A DNA stretch of 32,139 nt from Bacteroidaceae bacterium. Its GTDB lineage: Bacteria > Bacteroidota > Bacteroidia > Bacteroidales > Bacteroidaceae. Location: positions 1 through 32,139 of the forward strand of contig JAFQNW010000129.1 of the NCBI GenBank assembly GCA_017420875.1. The letters are read 5' to 3'. Below are positions 24,550-32,139 of the stretch, in pieces (position 1 is the first letter of the stretch; each line of letters opens with the position of its first letter). Under the pieces are notes generated by a model. It saw nothing but the letters and a program-made list of their open reading frames with translations. It made no database searches and was not told the origin of the DNA. The position numbers and the translations under genes are program-made.

Positions 24550-26067
24550 ATGAAAAAAGCAATTAATTTTTTATTGGGAGCTGTAGCTGTTGTAGCTATT
24601 AGTGCAGGGGTTGCTGGTGTAACCAGTTATTCATTGATGCAGCCTGAACAAAATAAGACATTGGCTTTTGATGAAGTTTTCCAAACAAACCCTAATACAA
24701 GATTTGCATCATTGAATGCAAGCGATATGCAACCTGTCGACTTGACTCGTGCTGCCGAAAGTTCAGTAAATGCCGTTGTACATATTAAGTCCACACAAGA
24801 ATCAAAGACACAGACCGTTACCGTACGCGATCCTTTCTATGAATTCTTTGGCGATATGTTTGGAAACAGAGGTGGACAACAACGTCAGGTGCAGACTCCT
24901 GAAAAGGTAGGTTTCGGCTCGGGTGTCATCATCTCGAAGGATGGTTACATCGTGACCAACAATCACGTGATTGACCATGCCGACATCATCAGTGTAAAGC
25001 TGAATGACGGACGCGAATTCAAAGGTAGAATCATCGGAACCGACCCAAGCACCGATTTAGCTTTAGTTAAAATCGAAGGCGATGACCTCCCAACTATCCC
25101 GGTAGGCGACTCTGATCAGTTGAAGATTGGCGAATGGGTATTGGCCGTAGGTAATCCTTTCAACATGACATCAACCGTAACCGCTGGTATCGTCAGTGCA
25201 AAGGCTCGTTCATTAGGTGTATATAATAATGGTGTAGAATCGTTTATCCAGACAGATGCAGCCATCAACCAAGGTAATAGTGGGGGTGCATTGGTGAACG
25301 CTCGTGGCGAACTGGTAGGTATTAACTCGGTATTATACTCGCCTACAGGTTCTTATTCGGGTTATGGATTCGCTATCCCAACCAGCATCATGACCAAGGT
25401 GATTGCCGACTTGAAGCAATTCGGTGCCGTACAACGTGCAATGCTTGGCATCAAGGGTACTCCAATTGATGACGATGGTCAGCTGATGGATGAAAAGACC
25501 AAGGAACAAGTGAAGGAACTCGGTGCAACCGAAGGTGTTTGGGTACGCGAAATCGTGGAAGGTGGCTCTGCAGCCGGTGTATTGCAGGAAAATGACGTCA
25601 TTATCGGCATCGATGGCAAGCGTGTCAAGAATTTCGCTGGTTTGCAAGAAGCTTTGGCTAAGCATCGTCCGGGCGACAAAGTGAGCGTGAAGGTGCTCCG
25701 CGACAAGAAAGAAAAGACTCTTGAAATGGTCTTGAAGAACGAACAGGGCAACACCAAGGTGGTGAAGAATGCCGGAATGGAAATCTTAGGTGCCGCATTC
25801 CGTGAAGTTCCTCAAGAATTGAAACGCCAGTTGAATTTGGGTTCGGGTGTTGAAGTGACCGGTGTATCAAATGGTAAGATGCAAGAAGCCGGTGTACGAA
25901 AGGGATTCATCATCCTGAAGGCTAACGGACAGAGTGTCAAGACCGTAGAACAATTGGAAGAAATTGTGAAACAAGCCACTCGCTCTACTGATCAAGTGCT
26001 TTTCTTGAGCGGTGTATTCCCATCAGGAAAGCGTGCTAACTATGCAGTCGATTTAACACAAGAATGA
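24550..26067 (+). CDS. degP: Do-family periplasmic serine protease/chaperone DegP (HtrA)
   Basis: Degrades or refolds misfolded envelope proteins; 505 residues. The N-terminal hydrophobic stretch ('FLLGAVAVVAISAGVAGVTSYS') is a signal peptide or membrane anchor. The trypsin-like domain (about 65-300) has a complete triad: H139 in 'TNNHVIDHA', D169 in 'STDLALVKI' and S244 in 'NQGNSGGALV'. Between the N-terminus and the catalytic core lies an LA loop region with 'DPFYEFFGDMFGNRGGQQ'. PDZ1 (about 305-400, 'GSAAGVLQENDVIIGIDGKRV') and PDZ2 (about 410-500, 'KMQEAGVRKGFIILKANGQSV') follow. It is monocistronic: two terminator hairpins separate it from rpoD. Confidence 0.96.
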   Translation: MKKAINFLLGAVAVVAISAGVAGVTSYSLMQPEQNKTLAFDEVFQTNPNTRFASLNASDMQPVDLTRAAESSVNAVVHIKSTQESKTQTVTVRDPFYEFFGDMFGNRGGQQRQVQTPEKVGFGSGVIISKDGYIVTNNHVIDHADIISVKLNDGREFKGRIIGTDPSTDLALVKIEGDDLPTIPVGDSDQLKIGEWVLAVGNPFNMTSTVTAGIVSAKARSLGVYNNGVESFIQTDAAINQGNSGGALVNARGELVGINSVLYSPTGSYSGYGFAIPTSIMTKVIADLKQFGAVQRAMLGIKGTPIDDDGQLMDEKTKEQVKELGATEGVWVREIVEGGSAAGVLQENDVIIGIDGKRVKNFAGLQEALAKHRPGDKVSVKVLRDKKEKTLEMVLKNEQGNTKVVKNAGMEILGAAFREVPQELKRQLNLGSGVEVTGVSNGKMQEAGVRKGFIILKANGQSVKTVEQLEEIVKQATRSTDQVLFLSGVFPSGKRANYAVDLTQE

Positions 26068-26131
26068 TAAAGAATTATTTCTCTCTTTTTAATTAGATTT
26101 CAATCGGGTGTGAATTTTTAAGGTAATATCT

Positions 26132-26167
26132 AAGGTGTACGCCAATCCATCGAAAGGCGTACACCTT
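26132..26167 (+). terminator. First terminator after degP
   Basis: A perfect 12-bp stem, AAGGTGTACGCC (26132-26143) with GGCGTACACCTT (26156-26167), and a 12-nt loop, but only a short T tract. It lies 64 nt after the degP stop. Confidence 0.75.
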
Positions 26168-26173
26168 TCATTT

Positions 26174-26214
26174 AAAAGATGCTGACGAAATATAAATTCG
26201 CCAGCATCTTTTTC
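26174..26214 (+). terminator. Second terminator after degP
   Basis: AAAAGATGCTG (26174-26184) pairs with CAGCATCTTTT (26202-26212), extended by CGAA/TTCG, with the T run TTTTT at the 3' side. It follows the first hairpin after 6 nt and insulates rpoD from degP. Confidence 0.8.
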
Positions 26215-26254
26215 GTTTACTTGTTTATTGATAGGGGAAAAGTGGTATAAATAT

Positions 26255-26285
26255 TTTGTCCCCTCAATTCTTTTTTATAAATTTG
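26255..26285 (+). promoter_or_regulatory. Promoter of rpoD
   Basis: TTTG (26255-26258), exactly 19 nt, then TAAATTTG (26278-26285): a full match to the Bacteroides housekeeping consensus, 24 nt before the ATG. rpoD would therefore be read by its own product. Confidence 0.8.
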
Positions 26286-26309
26286 CGAACTAAATTTGTT
26301 TTATAGAGA

Positions 26310-27170
26310 ATGAGACAATTAAAGATTACCAAAAGTATCACTAACCGTGAGAGTGCCTCGCTTGACAAATATTTGCAGGAAATTGGTCGCGAAGACTTGA
26401 TTACTGTAGAAGAAGAAGTAGAGCTCGCTCAACGTATCCGCAAAGGCGACCGCATTGCTCTTGAAAAACTTACCCGAGCCAACCTTCGTTTTGTGGTTTC
26501 TGTAGCTAAACAATATCAGAATCAAGGTCTTAGCTTGCCCGATTTGATTAACGAAGGCAACTTGGGCTTGATTAAGGCTGCTGAAAAGTTTGACGAAACA
26601 CGTGGTTTTAAGTTTATCAGTTACGCCGTTTGGTGGATTCGCCAGTCCATTCTTCAAGCATTGGCCGAACAGTCACGTATCGTCCGTCTTCCGTTGAATC
26701 AGGTAGGTTCGCTGAACAAAATCAGCAAAGCCTTCTCCAAATTCGAGCAGGAAAACGAACGTCGCCCTTCACCAGAAGAACTGGCCGATGAACTTGAAAT
26801 CCCAGTGGACAAGATTTCGGATACGTTAAAAGTTTCAGGTCGTCACATCTCTGTGGATGCTCCATTCGTGGAAGGAGAGGACAACAGCTTGCTCGACGTA
26901 CTGGTAAACGACGACTCCCCAATGGCCGACCGCTCGCTGGTTAATGAATCACTTTCGAGGGAAATTGATAGAGCACTCTCTACGCTGACCGAAAGAGAAA
27001 AGGAAATCATCCAGATGTTTTTCGGTATTAACACGCAAGAAATGACGTTAGAAGAAATCGGCGACAAATTCGGACTCACTCGTGAGCGTGTTCGCCAGAT
27101 TAAGGAAAAAGCTATTAGAAGATTAAGATCCAATTCGCGTAGCAAGTTGCTCAAGTCCTATCTAGGTTAA
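26310..27170 (+). CDS. rpoD: Primary sigma factor RpoD, Bacteroidetes type
   Basis: Directs RNA polymerase to housekeeping promoters, in this phylum the -33 TTTG / -7 TAnnTTTG type seen throughout the window. At 286 residues it lacks region 1.1, as Bacteroidetes primary sigma factors do. Region 1.2 is '[14 protein letters not shown]' (about 15-28). Region 2 (about 50-125) has '[12 protein letters not shown]', '[16 protein letters not shown]' and the promoter-melting '[10 protein letters not shown]'. Region 3 is about 130-205. Region 4 (about 225-280) has '[14 protein letters not shown]' and the helix-turn-helix '[19 protein letters not shown]'. It is monocistronic, with a perfect promoter and a strong terminator. 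Confidence 0.97.
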   Translation: MRQLKITKSITNRESASLDKYLQEIGREDLITVEEEVELAQRIRKGDRIALEKLTRANLRFVVSVAKQYQNQGLSLPDLINEGNLGLIKAAEKFDETRGFKFISYAVWWIRQSILQALAEQSRIVRLPLNQVGSLNKISKAFSKFEQENERRPSPEELADELEIPVDKISDTLKVSGRHISVDAPFVEGEDNSLLDVLVNDDSPMADRSLVNESLSREIDRALSTLTEREKEIIQMFFGINTQEMTLEEIGDKFGLTRERVRQIKEKAIRRLRSNSRSKLLKSYLG

Positions 27171-27196
27171 GACAAGATTCGGTTTCCGCAAGACAA

Positions 27197-27232
27197 AAAA
27201 GAGGTTGTTCCTTCAACAACCTCTTTTCTTTT
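27197..27232 (+). terminator. Terminator of rpoD
   Basis: A perfect 13-bp stem, AAAAGAGGTTGTT (27197-27209) with AACAACCTCTTTT (27215-27227), and a 5-nt loop, followed by CTTTTT. It begins 26 nt after the stop. Confidence 0.92.
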
Positions 27233-27277
27233 TATGTTAATTAATCTGTCGAAGTTCGTTATATTGAACAGATTCAT

Positions 27278-27285
27278 TATCTTTG
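27278..27285 (+). promoter_or_regulatory. Bacteroides -7 element of the secreted protein-C11 peptidase pair
   Basis: A perfect TATCTTTG, 28 nt before the ATG at 27314. No clear -33 TTG at the expected spacing. Confidence 0.65.
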
Positions 27286-27313
27286 TGAATTAATTTTAAA
27301 GAATAGAATAAAC

Positions 27314-27712
27314 ATGAAATTTCTGAAAGTATTAAGCTCTTTATTGATAATTTTCGCTCTCAGTTCAGCATTTACCATGGGGGACGAGAAGAAAGGAGTA
27401 TATGTAGCTGGTGTTTCTGCCTCATTTGCCGACTCTTTGGTTTATTTTACGGATGTCTTGTTTGTGGATAGTGTGGAGTTGGACAAGGATAAATTCTTGC
27501 CCTTCCGTTACGAATACAGTAGTCAACTTCAAGACTACATGTTGCAAAAATATGGCTCAGCGAACCGCACATGTTTCGTATACTTCAATCAGAACAAGGC
27601 CAAGCTTGAAAAGAGCCTCAAGAAATTGAAGGAAAAATATCAAAAATCCGGCAAGAGTCAATTGCGACAAGTAGATTCAAGCTTTAAGTTCAAGAAAGCG
27701 GTAGGATATTAA
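27314..27712 (+). CDS. Small secreted protein of unknown function
   Basis: A protein of 132 residues that I do not assign to a named family. A Sec signal ('LKVLSSLLIIFALSSAFT') is followed by a mature part of about 110 residues. 'KKGVYVAGVSASFADSLVYFTDVLFVDSVELDKD' looks like two beta strands, then helical 'QLQDYMLQKYGS' and 'TCFVYFNQNKAKLEKSLKKLKEKY', and a basic tail. It has one Cys in the mature region and no lipobox. It lies 10 nt before the C11 peptidase gene and shares its promoter, so a role as partner, chaperone or inhibitor of the peptidase is possible but unproven. Confidence 0.85.
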   Translation: MKFLKVLSSLLIIFALSSAFTMGDEKKGVYVAGVSASFADSLVYFTDVLFVDSVELDKDKFLPFRYEYSSQLQDYMLQKYGSANRTCFVYFNQNKAKLEKSLKKLKEKYQKSGKSQLRQVDSSFKFKKAVGY

Positions 27713-27722
27713 TATTTAGAGC

Positions 27723-28979
27723 ATGAGAAAAGTATTAGGAATATTATGCTTGCTATTTTGTCTCTATTCATGTAATAGTGATGATTCTAGCAATGACCCT
27801 GTTGTACCTGAACCTGAAATTGTAAAGGCTCCGTTGACCGTACTTGCTTACATGGTTGCGAACAACAATTTGGACGATGATTTATACGAAAATATCGTTG
27901 CCATGTATCAGGGTTTGCAATTGTTGGACAAGCCAGCCACTTTATTAGTTTATTGGGATGGAAAAACACCTTTTGGAGAAAACAATGCAACCCATGCCAT
28001 CTTGAGATTCGAAACAGACGGTGAGGGGAATATCAACGGATTACCGGCTTTGGATGAAAGCTATAACATGGATGTAATCATGGCTACCGCAGAAGTGGTA
28101 AAAGAATATTCCACACAAATGTCAGCAAGCAAGCATGTGATGACTAATGTCTTAAAAGATATGCTTTCTCTTGCACCAGCCAACCGCTATGGATTGATTT
28201 TTGGTTCACATGCCAGTGCTTGGACAAATAGTATCTTCACTTCACGCTCTTTCGGGCAAGATGGGCCAGGAACAGACAATACCATTCTGCTGCCCGACAT
28301 GGTTGAAGCCATCCGCTCAACCGGAGTTCATTTCGATTATATCCTATTCGACGCTTGTTACATGGGTACAATCGAAGTATGCTATGATTTCAAGGATGTA
28401 GCCGATTATCTCATAGCTTCTGTGATGGAAGTTCCCGCATATGGTTTTCCATATGGCACGGAATTGATGCCGGCCTTGTTCGAAGGAACAGAAGCTTCTT
28501 ACAAGAAAATCTGTCAAGAATTCATTAGCTTTTATACTGATTTTTATACCCAAAAGAAATCAGCTTGGGGAACGGTAGCCTTAATAAATAGCAAGGAAGT
28601 CAATTCCTTAGTTTCATCATTGAAAAACGAAATCATATCTCACAAGGATAAACTGGCCGATTATGATGTAAGTTCTCTTCAAGAATATGGTAAATCTTCC
28701 GGCCCAGATATAGCTTACGACTTACGTCAATTCGTAAAGGAATTGAATGATGGAAACATCCCTACCGACTTTGACGAAAAGTTGAATAAAGCAGTATTAT
28801 ATAAAGGATGTTTGACCGAAGCCCGACCATCGAACTATGCGGTGGATGCCGAAAACTATTGCGGATTGGGCATATACATCCCCGTTTCATCTCGAACGGA
28901 TTGGAATGACTATTTCAAAACTATCGACTGGTTTTCCGCATCCGGATGGAACGAAGTGACATTTGCATGGAACTTTTAA
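27723..28979 (+). CDS. Clostripain-related cysteine peptidase (family C11), lipoprotein
   Basis: A predicted Arg/Lys-specific cysteine protease of clan CD, 418 residues. An SPII signal ends in 'CLYSC' (Cys17), followed at once by NSDDSSND. This acidic, serine-rich stretch resembles the lipoprotein export signal of Bacteroidetes, so surface display is likely. The catalytic dyad is H163 in 'FGSHASAW' and C212 in 'LFDACYMGTIEV', as in PmC11 of Parabacteroides. The core has 'LTVLAYMVANNNLDDDL' (strand 1) near 38 and 'GLGIYIPVS' near the end. C11 enzymes are often self-cleaved for activation; a basic cleavage loop is not evident by eye. It is co-transcribed with the small secreted protein upstream and has its own terminator. 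Confidence 0.93.
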   Translation: MRKVLGILCLLFCLYSCNSDDSSNDPVVPEPEIVKAPLTVLAYMVANNNLDDDLYENIVAMYQGLQLLDKPATLLVYWDGKTPFGENNATHAILRFETDGEGNINGLPALDESYNMDVIMATAEVVKEYSTQMSASKHVMTNVLKDMLSLAPANRYGLIFGSHASAWTNSIFTSRSFGQDGPGTDNTILLPDMVEAIRSTGVHFDYILFDACYMGTIEVCYDFKDVADYLIASVMEVPAYGFPYGTELMPALFEGTEASYKKICQEFISFYTDFYTQKKSAWGTVALINSKEVNSLVSSLKNEIISHKDKLADYDVSSLQEYGKSSGPDIAYDLRQFVKELNDGNIPTDFDEKLNKAVLYKGCLTEARPSNYAVDAENYCGLGIYIPVSSRTDWNDYFKTIDWFSASGWNEVTFAWNF

Positions 28980-28993
28980 TTGATTCAATTGAT

Positions 28994-29040
28994 AAAAGTC
29001 GGAGGGTTCACAAGGGTTGAACTTCCCGGCTTTTAGTTTT
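28994..29040 (+). terminator. Terminator of the C11 peptidase unit
   Basis: AAAAGTCGG (28994-29002) pairs with CCGGCTTTT (29026-29034) through a G-U pair, extended by GGTTCA/TGAACT inside, then TAGTTTTG. It lies 15 nt after the stop. Confidence 0.8.
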
Positions 29041-29041
29041 G
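29034..29041 (+). promoter_or_regulatory. Possible -7 element of the Nramp gene, fused to the terminator tail
   Basis: TAGTTTTG fits TAnnTTTG and starts at the last base of the terminator stem, 21 nt before the ATG at 29063. It doubles as the T tract of the upstream terminator. No -33 box is evident, and the region has no better candidate. Confidence 0.4.
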
Positions 29042-29062
29042 TTAGATTAGAAATTAGAGACA

Positions 29063-30319
29063 ATGAATAATATTTGGAAAGAACTGAAGAACAAGAATCA
29101 CAAACGCTATCTAGGCGGCTTGGATTTTTTTAAATACATTGGCCCTGGACTGCTGGTTACGGTGGGATTCATCGATCCAGGCAATTGGGCATCCAATTTT
29201 GCAGCCGGTTCCGAATTCGGCTATGCCTTGTTGTGGGTAGTCACACTTTCCACAATCATGCTGATAATTCTTCAGCATAACGTGGCTCACTTGGGCATTG
29301 TCACCGGTCTTTGCTTGAGCGAAGCAGCCACCCAATATTGCCCCAAATGGGTTTCACGTCCCGTATTAACTACAGCTGTTTTTGCCTCTATTTCTACCTC
29401 ATTAGCCGAAATTCTAGGTGGTGCCATTGCCTTGGAGATGCTGTTCGGCGTCCCTATCGTGTGGGGAGCCATCCTGACCACCTTGTTTGTACTGGTGATG
29501 CTCTTCTCCAACTCGTACAAGAAGATTGAACGCATCATCATCGCCTTTGTTTCCATTATCGGCTTGTCATTCCTTTACGAGCTCTTTTTGGTTGACATCA
29601 ACTGGCCTTTGGCGGTACGTTCGTGGGTAGTGCCCAGCATTCCTCAGGGAAGTATGCTGATAATCATGAGCGTGCTGGGAGCAGTTGTGATGCCCCACAA
29701 TTTGTTCCTCCATTCCGAAGTTATTCAGAGTCACGAATACAATAAGCAGGACGAAAATGCTATTCAGAAACGTTTGAAATACGAATTTTATGATACCCTG
29801 TTCTCCATGCTGGTAGGCTGGGCCATCAATAGTGCTATGATTCTGCTAGCAGCAGCTACCTTCTTCCAGACAGGAACACCCGTCGAAGAATTGCAACAGG
29901 CCCAATCCTTGCTCACTCCGTTGCTAGGCGAGGCAGCTAGTATTGTCTTTGCTTTGGCTCTACTCATGGCTGGAATTTCGTCGACCATCACTAGTGGAAT
30001 GGCTGCAGGCTCCATCTTTGCTGGTATCTTCGGTGAATCTTATCACATCAAGGATATCCACTCTAGGGTAGGAGTTCTACTTTCGTTAGGGATAGCCCTG
30101 CTCATCATTTTCCTGATAGACAATCCTTTCTATGGACTGATAATTTCTCAAATGATTCTGAGCATGCAACTCCCATTCACCGTCTTCCTACAAGTAAGTC
30201 TTACATCGTCCAAACGAGTGATGGGTAACCATGCCAATTCACGATGGAGCAGTTTTGTTCTTTACACCATTGCAGCCATTGTATCTATATTAAACATCAT
30301 GCTATTGGTCGGTTTTTGA
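29063..30319 (+). CDS. Nramp family divalent metal transporter (MntH-like)
   Basis: An inner-membrane importer of Mn2+ or Fe2+, 418 residues, 11 or so membrane segments. The metal-binding motifs are canonical: 'DPGN' in TM1 (D38-N41) and 'MPHN' in TM6 (M210-H212), followed by 'LFLHSE'. The retained TM6 methionine favours a true transition-metal transporter over the Mg2+ or Al3+ variants. A charged loop 'SHEYNKQDENAIQKRLKYEF' follows TM6, as in the family. The gene sits alone between a terminator and a new -7 element. No Fur or MntR site could be recognised. The symbol is withheld because Mn/Fe specificity is unproven. Confidence 0.94.
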   Translation: MNNIWKELKNKNHKRYLGGLDFFKYIGPGLLVTVGFIDPGNWASNFAAGSEFGYALLWVVTLSTIMLIILQHNVAHLGIVTGLCLSEAATQYCPKWVSRPVLTTAVFASISTSLAEILGGAIALEMLFGVPIVWGAILTTLFVLVMLFSNSYKKIERIIIAFVSIIGLSFLYELFLVDINWPLAVRSWVVPSIPQGSMLIIMSVLGAVVMPHNLFLHSEVIQSHEYNKQDENAIQKRLKYEFYDTLFSMLVGWAINSAMILLAAATFFQTGTPVEELQQAQSLLTPLLGEAASIVFALALLMAGISSTITSGMAAGSIFAGIFGESYHIKDIHSRVGVLLSLGIALLIIFLIDNPFYGLIISQMILSMQLPFTVFLQVSLTSSKRVMGNHANSRWSSFVLYTIAAIVSILNIMLLVGF

Positions 30320-30351
30320 TGATTTAGCTTACTTATATGCTAGATTATTCG

Positions 30352-30359
30352 TAACTTTG
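30352..30359 (+). promoter_or_regulatory. Bacteroides -7 element of the HAD-panB region
   Basis: TAACTTTG, 25 nt before the ATG at 30385. It may serve both the HAD gene and panB, since the 49-nt gap between them holds no TAnnTTTG. Confidence 0.6.
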
Positions 30360-30384
30360 TGGGGTATTATCAAACTAATAGAAG

Positions 30385-31035
30385 ATGAATCCGACAAAAT
30401 GTATCGCGGCTTTGTTCGATTTTGATGGAGTTGTCATGGATACGGAATGGCAATATTCTAATTTCTGGAATTTATATGGACATATTTATTTCCCGAATAT
30501 GGAGAACGTTGACCAACAAATCAAGGGCAATACGCTATTTCATATTTTTGAGAAATATTTATCGCATTCTCCCGAAATGCAGAAGCAATTAGCCGAACAT
30601 CTGGATGCTTATGAAAAGGAGATGGAGTATAAATTTTTGCCAGGCTTGGAACGTTTATGGCAAGAGCTGCGTGCCAATGGTGTGAAGATTGCCATTGTAA
30701 CCAGTTCAACCAATAAAAAAATGAACAATGTGTATGCCAAGCATCCTGAATTACCCAACATGGTGGACAAAATTCTGACTGCCGACATGTTTACACGCTC
30801 CAAGCCCCATCCCGAATGCTTCTTGTTGGGTGCTAAAGTTTTCGACACCGTGCCCGAAAATTGCGTGGTCTTTGAAGATTCCTTCAACGGACTAGCAGCA
30901 GGAAATGCAGCAGGAATGAAGGTCGTGGGGCTTTCTACTACCAACTCTGCCGAATCCATTCGCGACAAGGCAAACATCGTGATTCCCGATTTTGTGAACT
31001 TTACGTTTAACGACATGGTAGACTTATTGAAATAA
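30385..31035 (+). CDS. HAD-superfamily hydrolase, beta-phosphoglucomutase-like
   Basis: A probable sugar-phosphate phosphatase or phosphomutase of 216 residues. The HAD motifs are complete: I '[12 protein letters not shown]' (nucleophile D12, acid/base D14), II 'AIVTSST' near 104, III Lys in 'RSKPHPE' near 140 and IV '[17 protein letters not shown]' near 160. A helical cap (about 17-85) of the C1 type lies between motifs I and II. Substrate is not predictable: subfamily members act on phosphosugars, phosphoglycolate or others. It is probably co-transcribed with panB 49 nt downstream. Confidence 0.92.
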   Translation: MNPTKCIAALFDFDGVVMDTEWQYSNFWNLYGHIYFPNMENVDQQIKGNTLFHIFEKYLSHSPEMQKQLAEHLDAYEKEMEYKFLPGLERLWQELRANGVKIAIVTSSTNKKMNNVYAKHPELPNMVDKILTADMFTRSKPHPECFLLGAKVFDTVPENCVVFEDSFNGLAAGNAAGMKVVGLSTTNSAESIRDKANIVIPDFVNFTFNDMVDLLK

Positions 31036-31084
31036 CAACTTTTTTAAGGTAATATACGTAAAAATTAAACTGAAAACAGAAATC

Positions 31085-31906
31085 ATGGCAGGATATTTAA
31101 CTAGTGACAATCGCAAAGTCACAACACACAGATTGATTGAAATGAAACAGCGTGGTGAAAAGATCTCCATGCTTACAGCTTATGACTATACTACCGCACA
31201 GATTGTTGACGGTGCAGGTATGGATGTGATTCTCGTGGGCGACTCGGCTTCAAACGTAATGGCTGGTAATGTCACCACATTGCCCATCACCCTCGACCAG
31301 ATGATTTATCATGGCAAGGCCGTAGTACGTGGCGTGAAGCGTGCCCTTGTGGTAGTGGACATGCCATTCGGTACCTACCAGACTTCGGCTTACGAAGCAG
31401 TGACCAATGCTATCCAAATCATGAAGATTACCCATGCCGATGCCTTGAAGCTTGAGGGTGGAGAAGAAGTCATCGACTCAGTGAAGAAAATCATTGCATC
31501 AGGTATTCCAGTGATGGGACACCTCGGTTTGATGCCGCAATCCATCAACAAATACGGAACATATGCCGTACGTGCCAAAGGCGATGAAGAAGCCGATAAG
31601 CTTATTCGCGATGCCAAGTTGCTGGAAGAAGCTGGTTGCTTCGCCATCGTAATTGAAAAGGTACCCGCTTCATTGGCCGAACGAGTGTCTAAGGAATTGA
31701 CCATCCCTGTAATTGGTATTGGTGCCGGTGGTAGTGTAGATGGTCAGGTATTGGTTGTAGCTGACATGCTCGGTATGACCAACGGATTCAGCCCGCGTTT
31801 CCTCCGTCGCTATGCCGACCTCCACACTGTAATGACTAATGCCATCAGCCAGTATGTGGAAGATGTGAAGAATTGCGATTTCCCGAACGAAAAAGAACAA
31901 TACTGA
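31085..31906 (+). CDS. panB: 3-methyl-2-oxobutanoate hydroxymethyltransferase (ketopantoate hydroxymethyltransferase)
   Basis: The first step of pantothenate/CoA synthesis: transfers a hydroxymethyl group from 5,10-methylene-THF to 2-oxoisovalerate; 273 residues. The conserved '[16 protein letters not shown]', Mg ligands D53 ('VGDS') and D92 ('[10 protein letters not shown]'), E124 in 'LKLEGG', 'MGHLGLMPQ' and '[15 protein letters not shown]' are all present. It is not beside panC or panD in this window. It is preceded by a HAD phosphatase gene and followed by the heptad-repeat element, then ettA. Confidence 0.97.
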   Translation: MAGYLTSDNRKVTTHRLIEMKQRGEKISMLTAYDYTTAQIVDGAGMDVILVGDSASNVMAGNVTTLPITLDQMIYHGKAVVRGVKRALVVVDMPFGTYQTSAYEAVTNAIQIMKITHADALKLEGGEEVIDSVKKIIASGIPVMGHLGLMPQSINKYGTYAVRAKGDEEADKLIRDAKLLEEAGCFAIVIEKVPASLAERVSKELTIPVIGIGAGGSVDGQVLVVADMLGMTNGFSPRFLRRYADLHTVMTNAISQYVEDVKNCDFPNEKEQY

Positions 31907-31914
31907 TAGAGTTG

Positions 31915-32022
31915 TGAGTTCTGAGTTATGAGTTTAGAGCTATCCATGCGGAGCTAACTCATAATTCATAACTTATAACTCATAACTATCAAATAGACTC
32001 ATAACTTAAAACTCATAACTCA
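31915..32022. repeat. Inverted heptad-repeat element (TGAGTTA/TAACTCA) between panB and ettA
   Basis: Three tandem TGAGTTN heptamers (31915-31935) are followed by a 19-bp spacer with matching AGCT ends. Then come inverted heptamers, TAACTCA, TAATTCA, TAACTTA, TAACTCA, a 19-bp broken section, TAACTTA, AAACTCA and TAACTCA, ending 5 nt before the ettA ATG. The inner arms form a 9-bp perfect stem (TTATGAGTT/AACTCATAA), extended by AGCT/AGCT after a bulge. There is no T tract, so it is not a classical terminator, and no TAnnTTTG is present. Confidence 0.75.
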
Positions 32023-32027
32023 ATAAA

Positions 32028-32139
32028 ATGGCAACAGTAGACGATAAAAAAATCATCTTCTCGATGGTGGGCGTGAGCAAGGCCTTCCAAGCGAACAAAC
32101 AAGTGTTGAAGAACATCTACCTGTCCTTTTTCTATGGTG
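32028..32139 (+). CDS. ettA: Energy-dependent translational throttle protein EttA, partial (N-terminus)
   Basis: Only the first 37 residues are present. The start 'MATVDDKKIIFSMVGVSK' and 'NKQVLKNIYLSFFYG' match the N-terminus of Bacteroidetes EttA, an ABC-F ATPase that binds the ribosomal E site and gates the first elongation steps. The Walker A would lie just beyond the window edge. The preceding repeat element holds no recognisable promoter, so the gene is either read through from panB or uses an atypical promoter. Confidence 0.88.
   Translation, partial: MATVDDKKIIFSMVGVSKAFQANKQVLKNIYLSFFYG

Overview
The window reads as a chromosomal segment of a Bacteroidales bacterium, most likely Bacteroides, Phocaeicola or a close relative. 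The reasons are: many start-proximal copies of the Bacteroides -7 promoter element TAnnTTTG (usually TATCTTTG or TATATTTG), few Shine-Dalgarno sequences, a short primary sigma factor without region 1.1, several SPII lipoproteins with glycan or peptide hydrolase domains, a LytS/LytTR two-component pair, and a Dcu-type C4-dicarboxylate carrier. Almost everything is housekeeping or ordinary gut-Bacteroidales accessory content. I see no phage, IS element, CRISPR array or obvious defence island.

Layout. 1-5502 (minus): an AddAB-like helicase-nuclease pair, the second gene running off the left edge. 5683-9137: a GH20 hexosaminidase lipoprotein and a DUF1080 lipoprotein, both minus, separated by a plus-strand tRNA-Ala(GGC). 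9391-12264 (plus): a tight DUF4286-ruvC-pullulanase unit. 12323-14530 (minus): a patatin phospholipase with a beta-barrel tail. 14747-17884 (plus): a twin-NBD ABC ATPase, an ABM-fold monooxygenase-like protein and a Dcu transporter. 17885-18486 is a long non-coding stretch with a terminator, a promoter-plus-signal-peptide remnant and a palindromic heptad-repeat element. 18487-21704 (minus): a dicarboxylate symporter, a candidate small RNA and a LytTR regulator with its kinase. 21969-24284: riboflavin synthase converging on a YihY/BrkB membrane protein, then RNase P RNA. 24550-28979 (plus): DegP/HtrA, RpoD, a small secreted protein and a clostripain-like C11 peptidase lipoprotein. 29063-32139 (plus): an Nramp metal transporter, a HAD phosphatase, PanB and the start of EttA.

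Working together: the AddAB-like pair and RuvC both serve recombinational repair. DegP, the GH20, pullulanase, DUF1080, patatin and C11 proteins act in the envelope. The Dcu carrier and the DAACS symporter suggest C4-dicarboxylate or amino-acid exchange on both sides of the non-coding stretch. The kinase/LytTR pair has no visible target.

The least explained signals are non-coding: (i) a roughly 95-nt minus-strand transcript candidate at 19737-19832 with its own -7 element, 5' hairpin and terminator; (ii) two intergenic elements built from inverted heptamers (GATTACA type at 18248-18390, TGAGTTA type at 31915-32022); (iii) an orphan promoter and signal peptide at 17945-18128; (iv) near-identical terminator hairpins at two distant loci. 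I found no convincing new multi-gene system.
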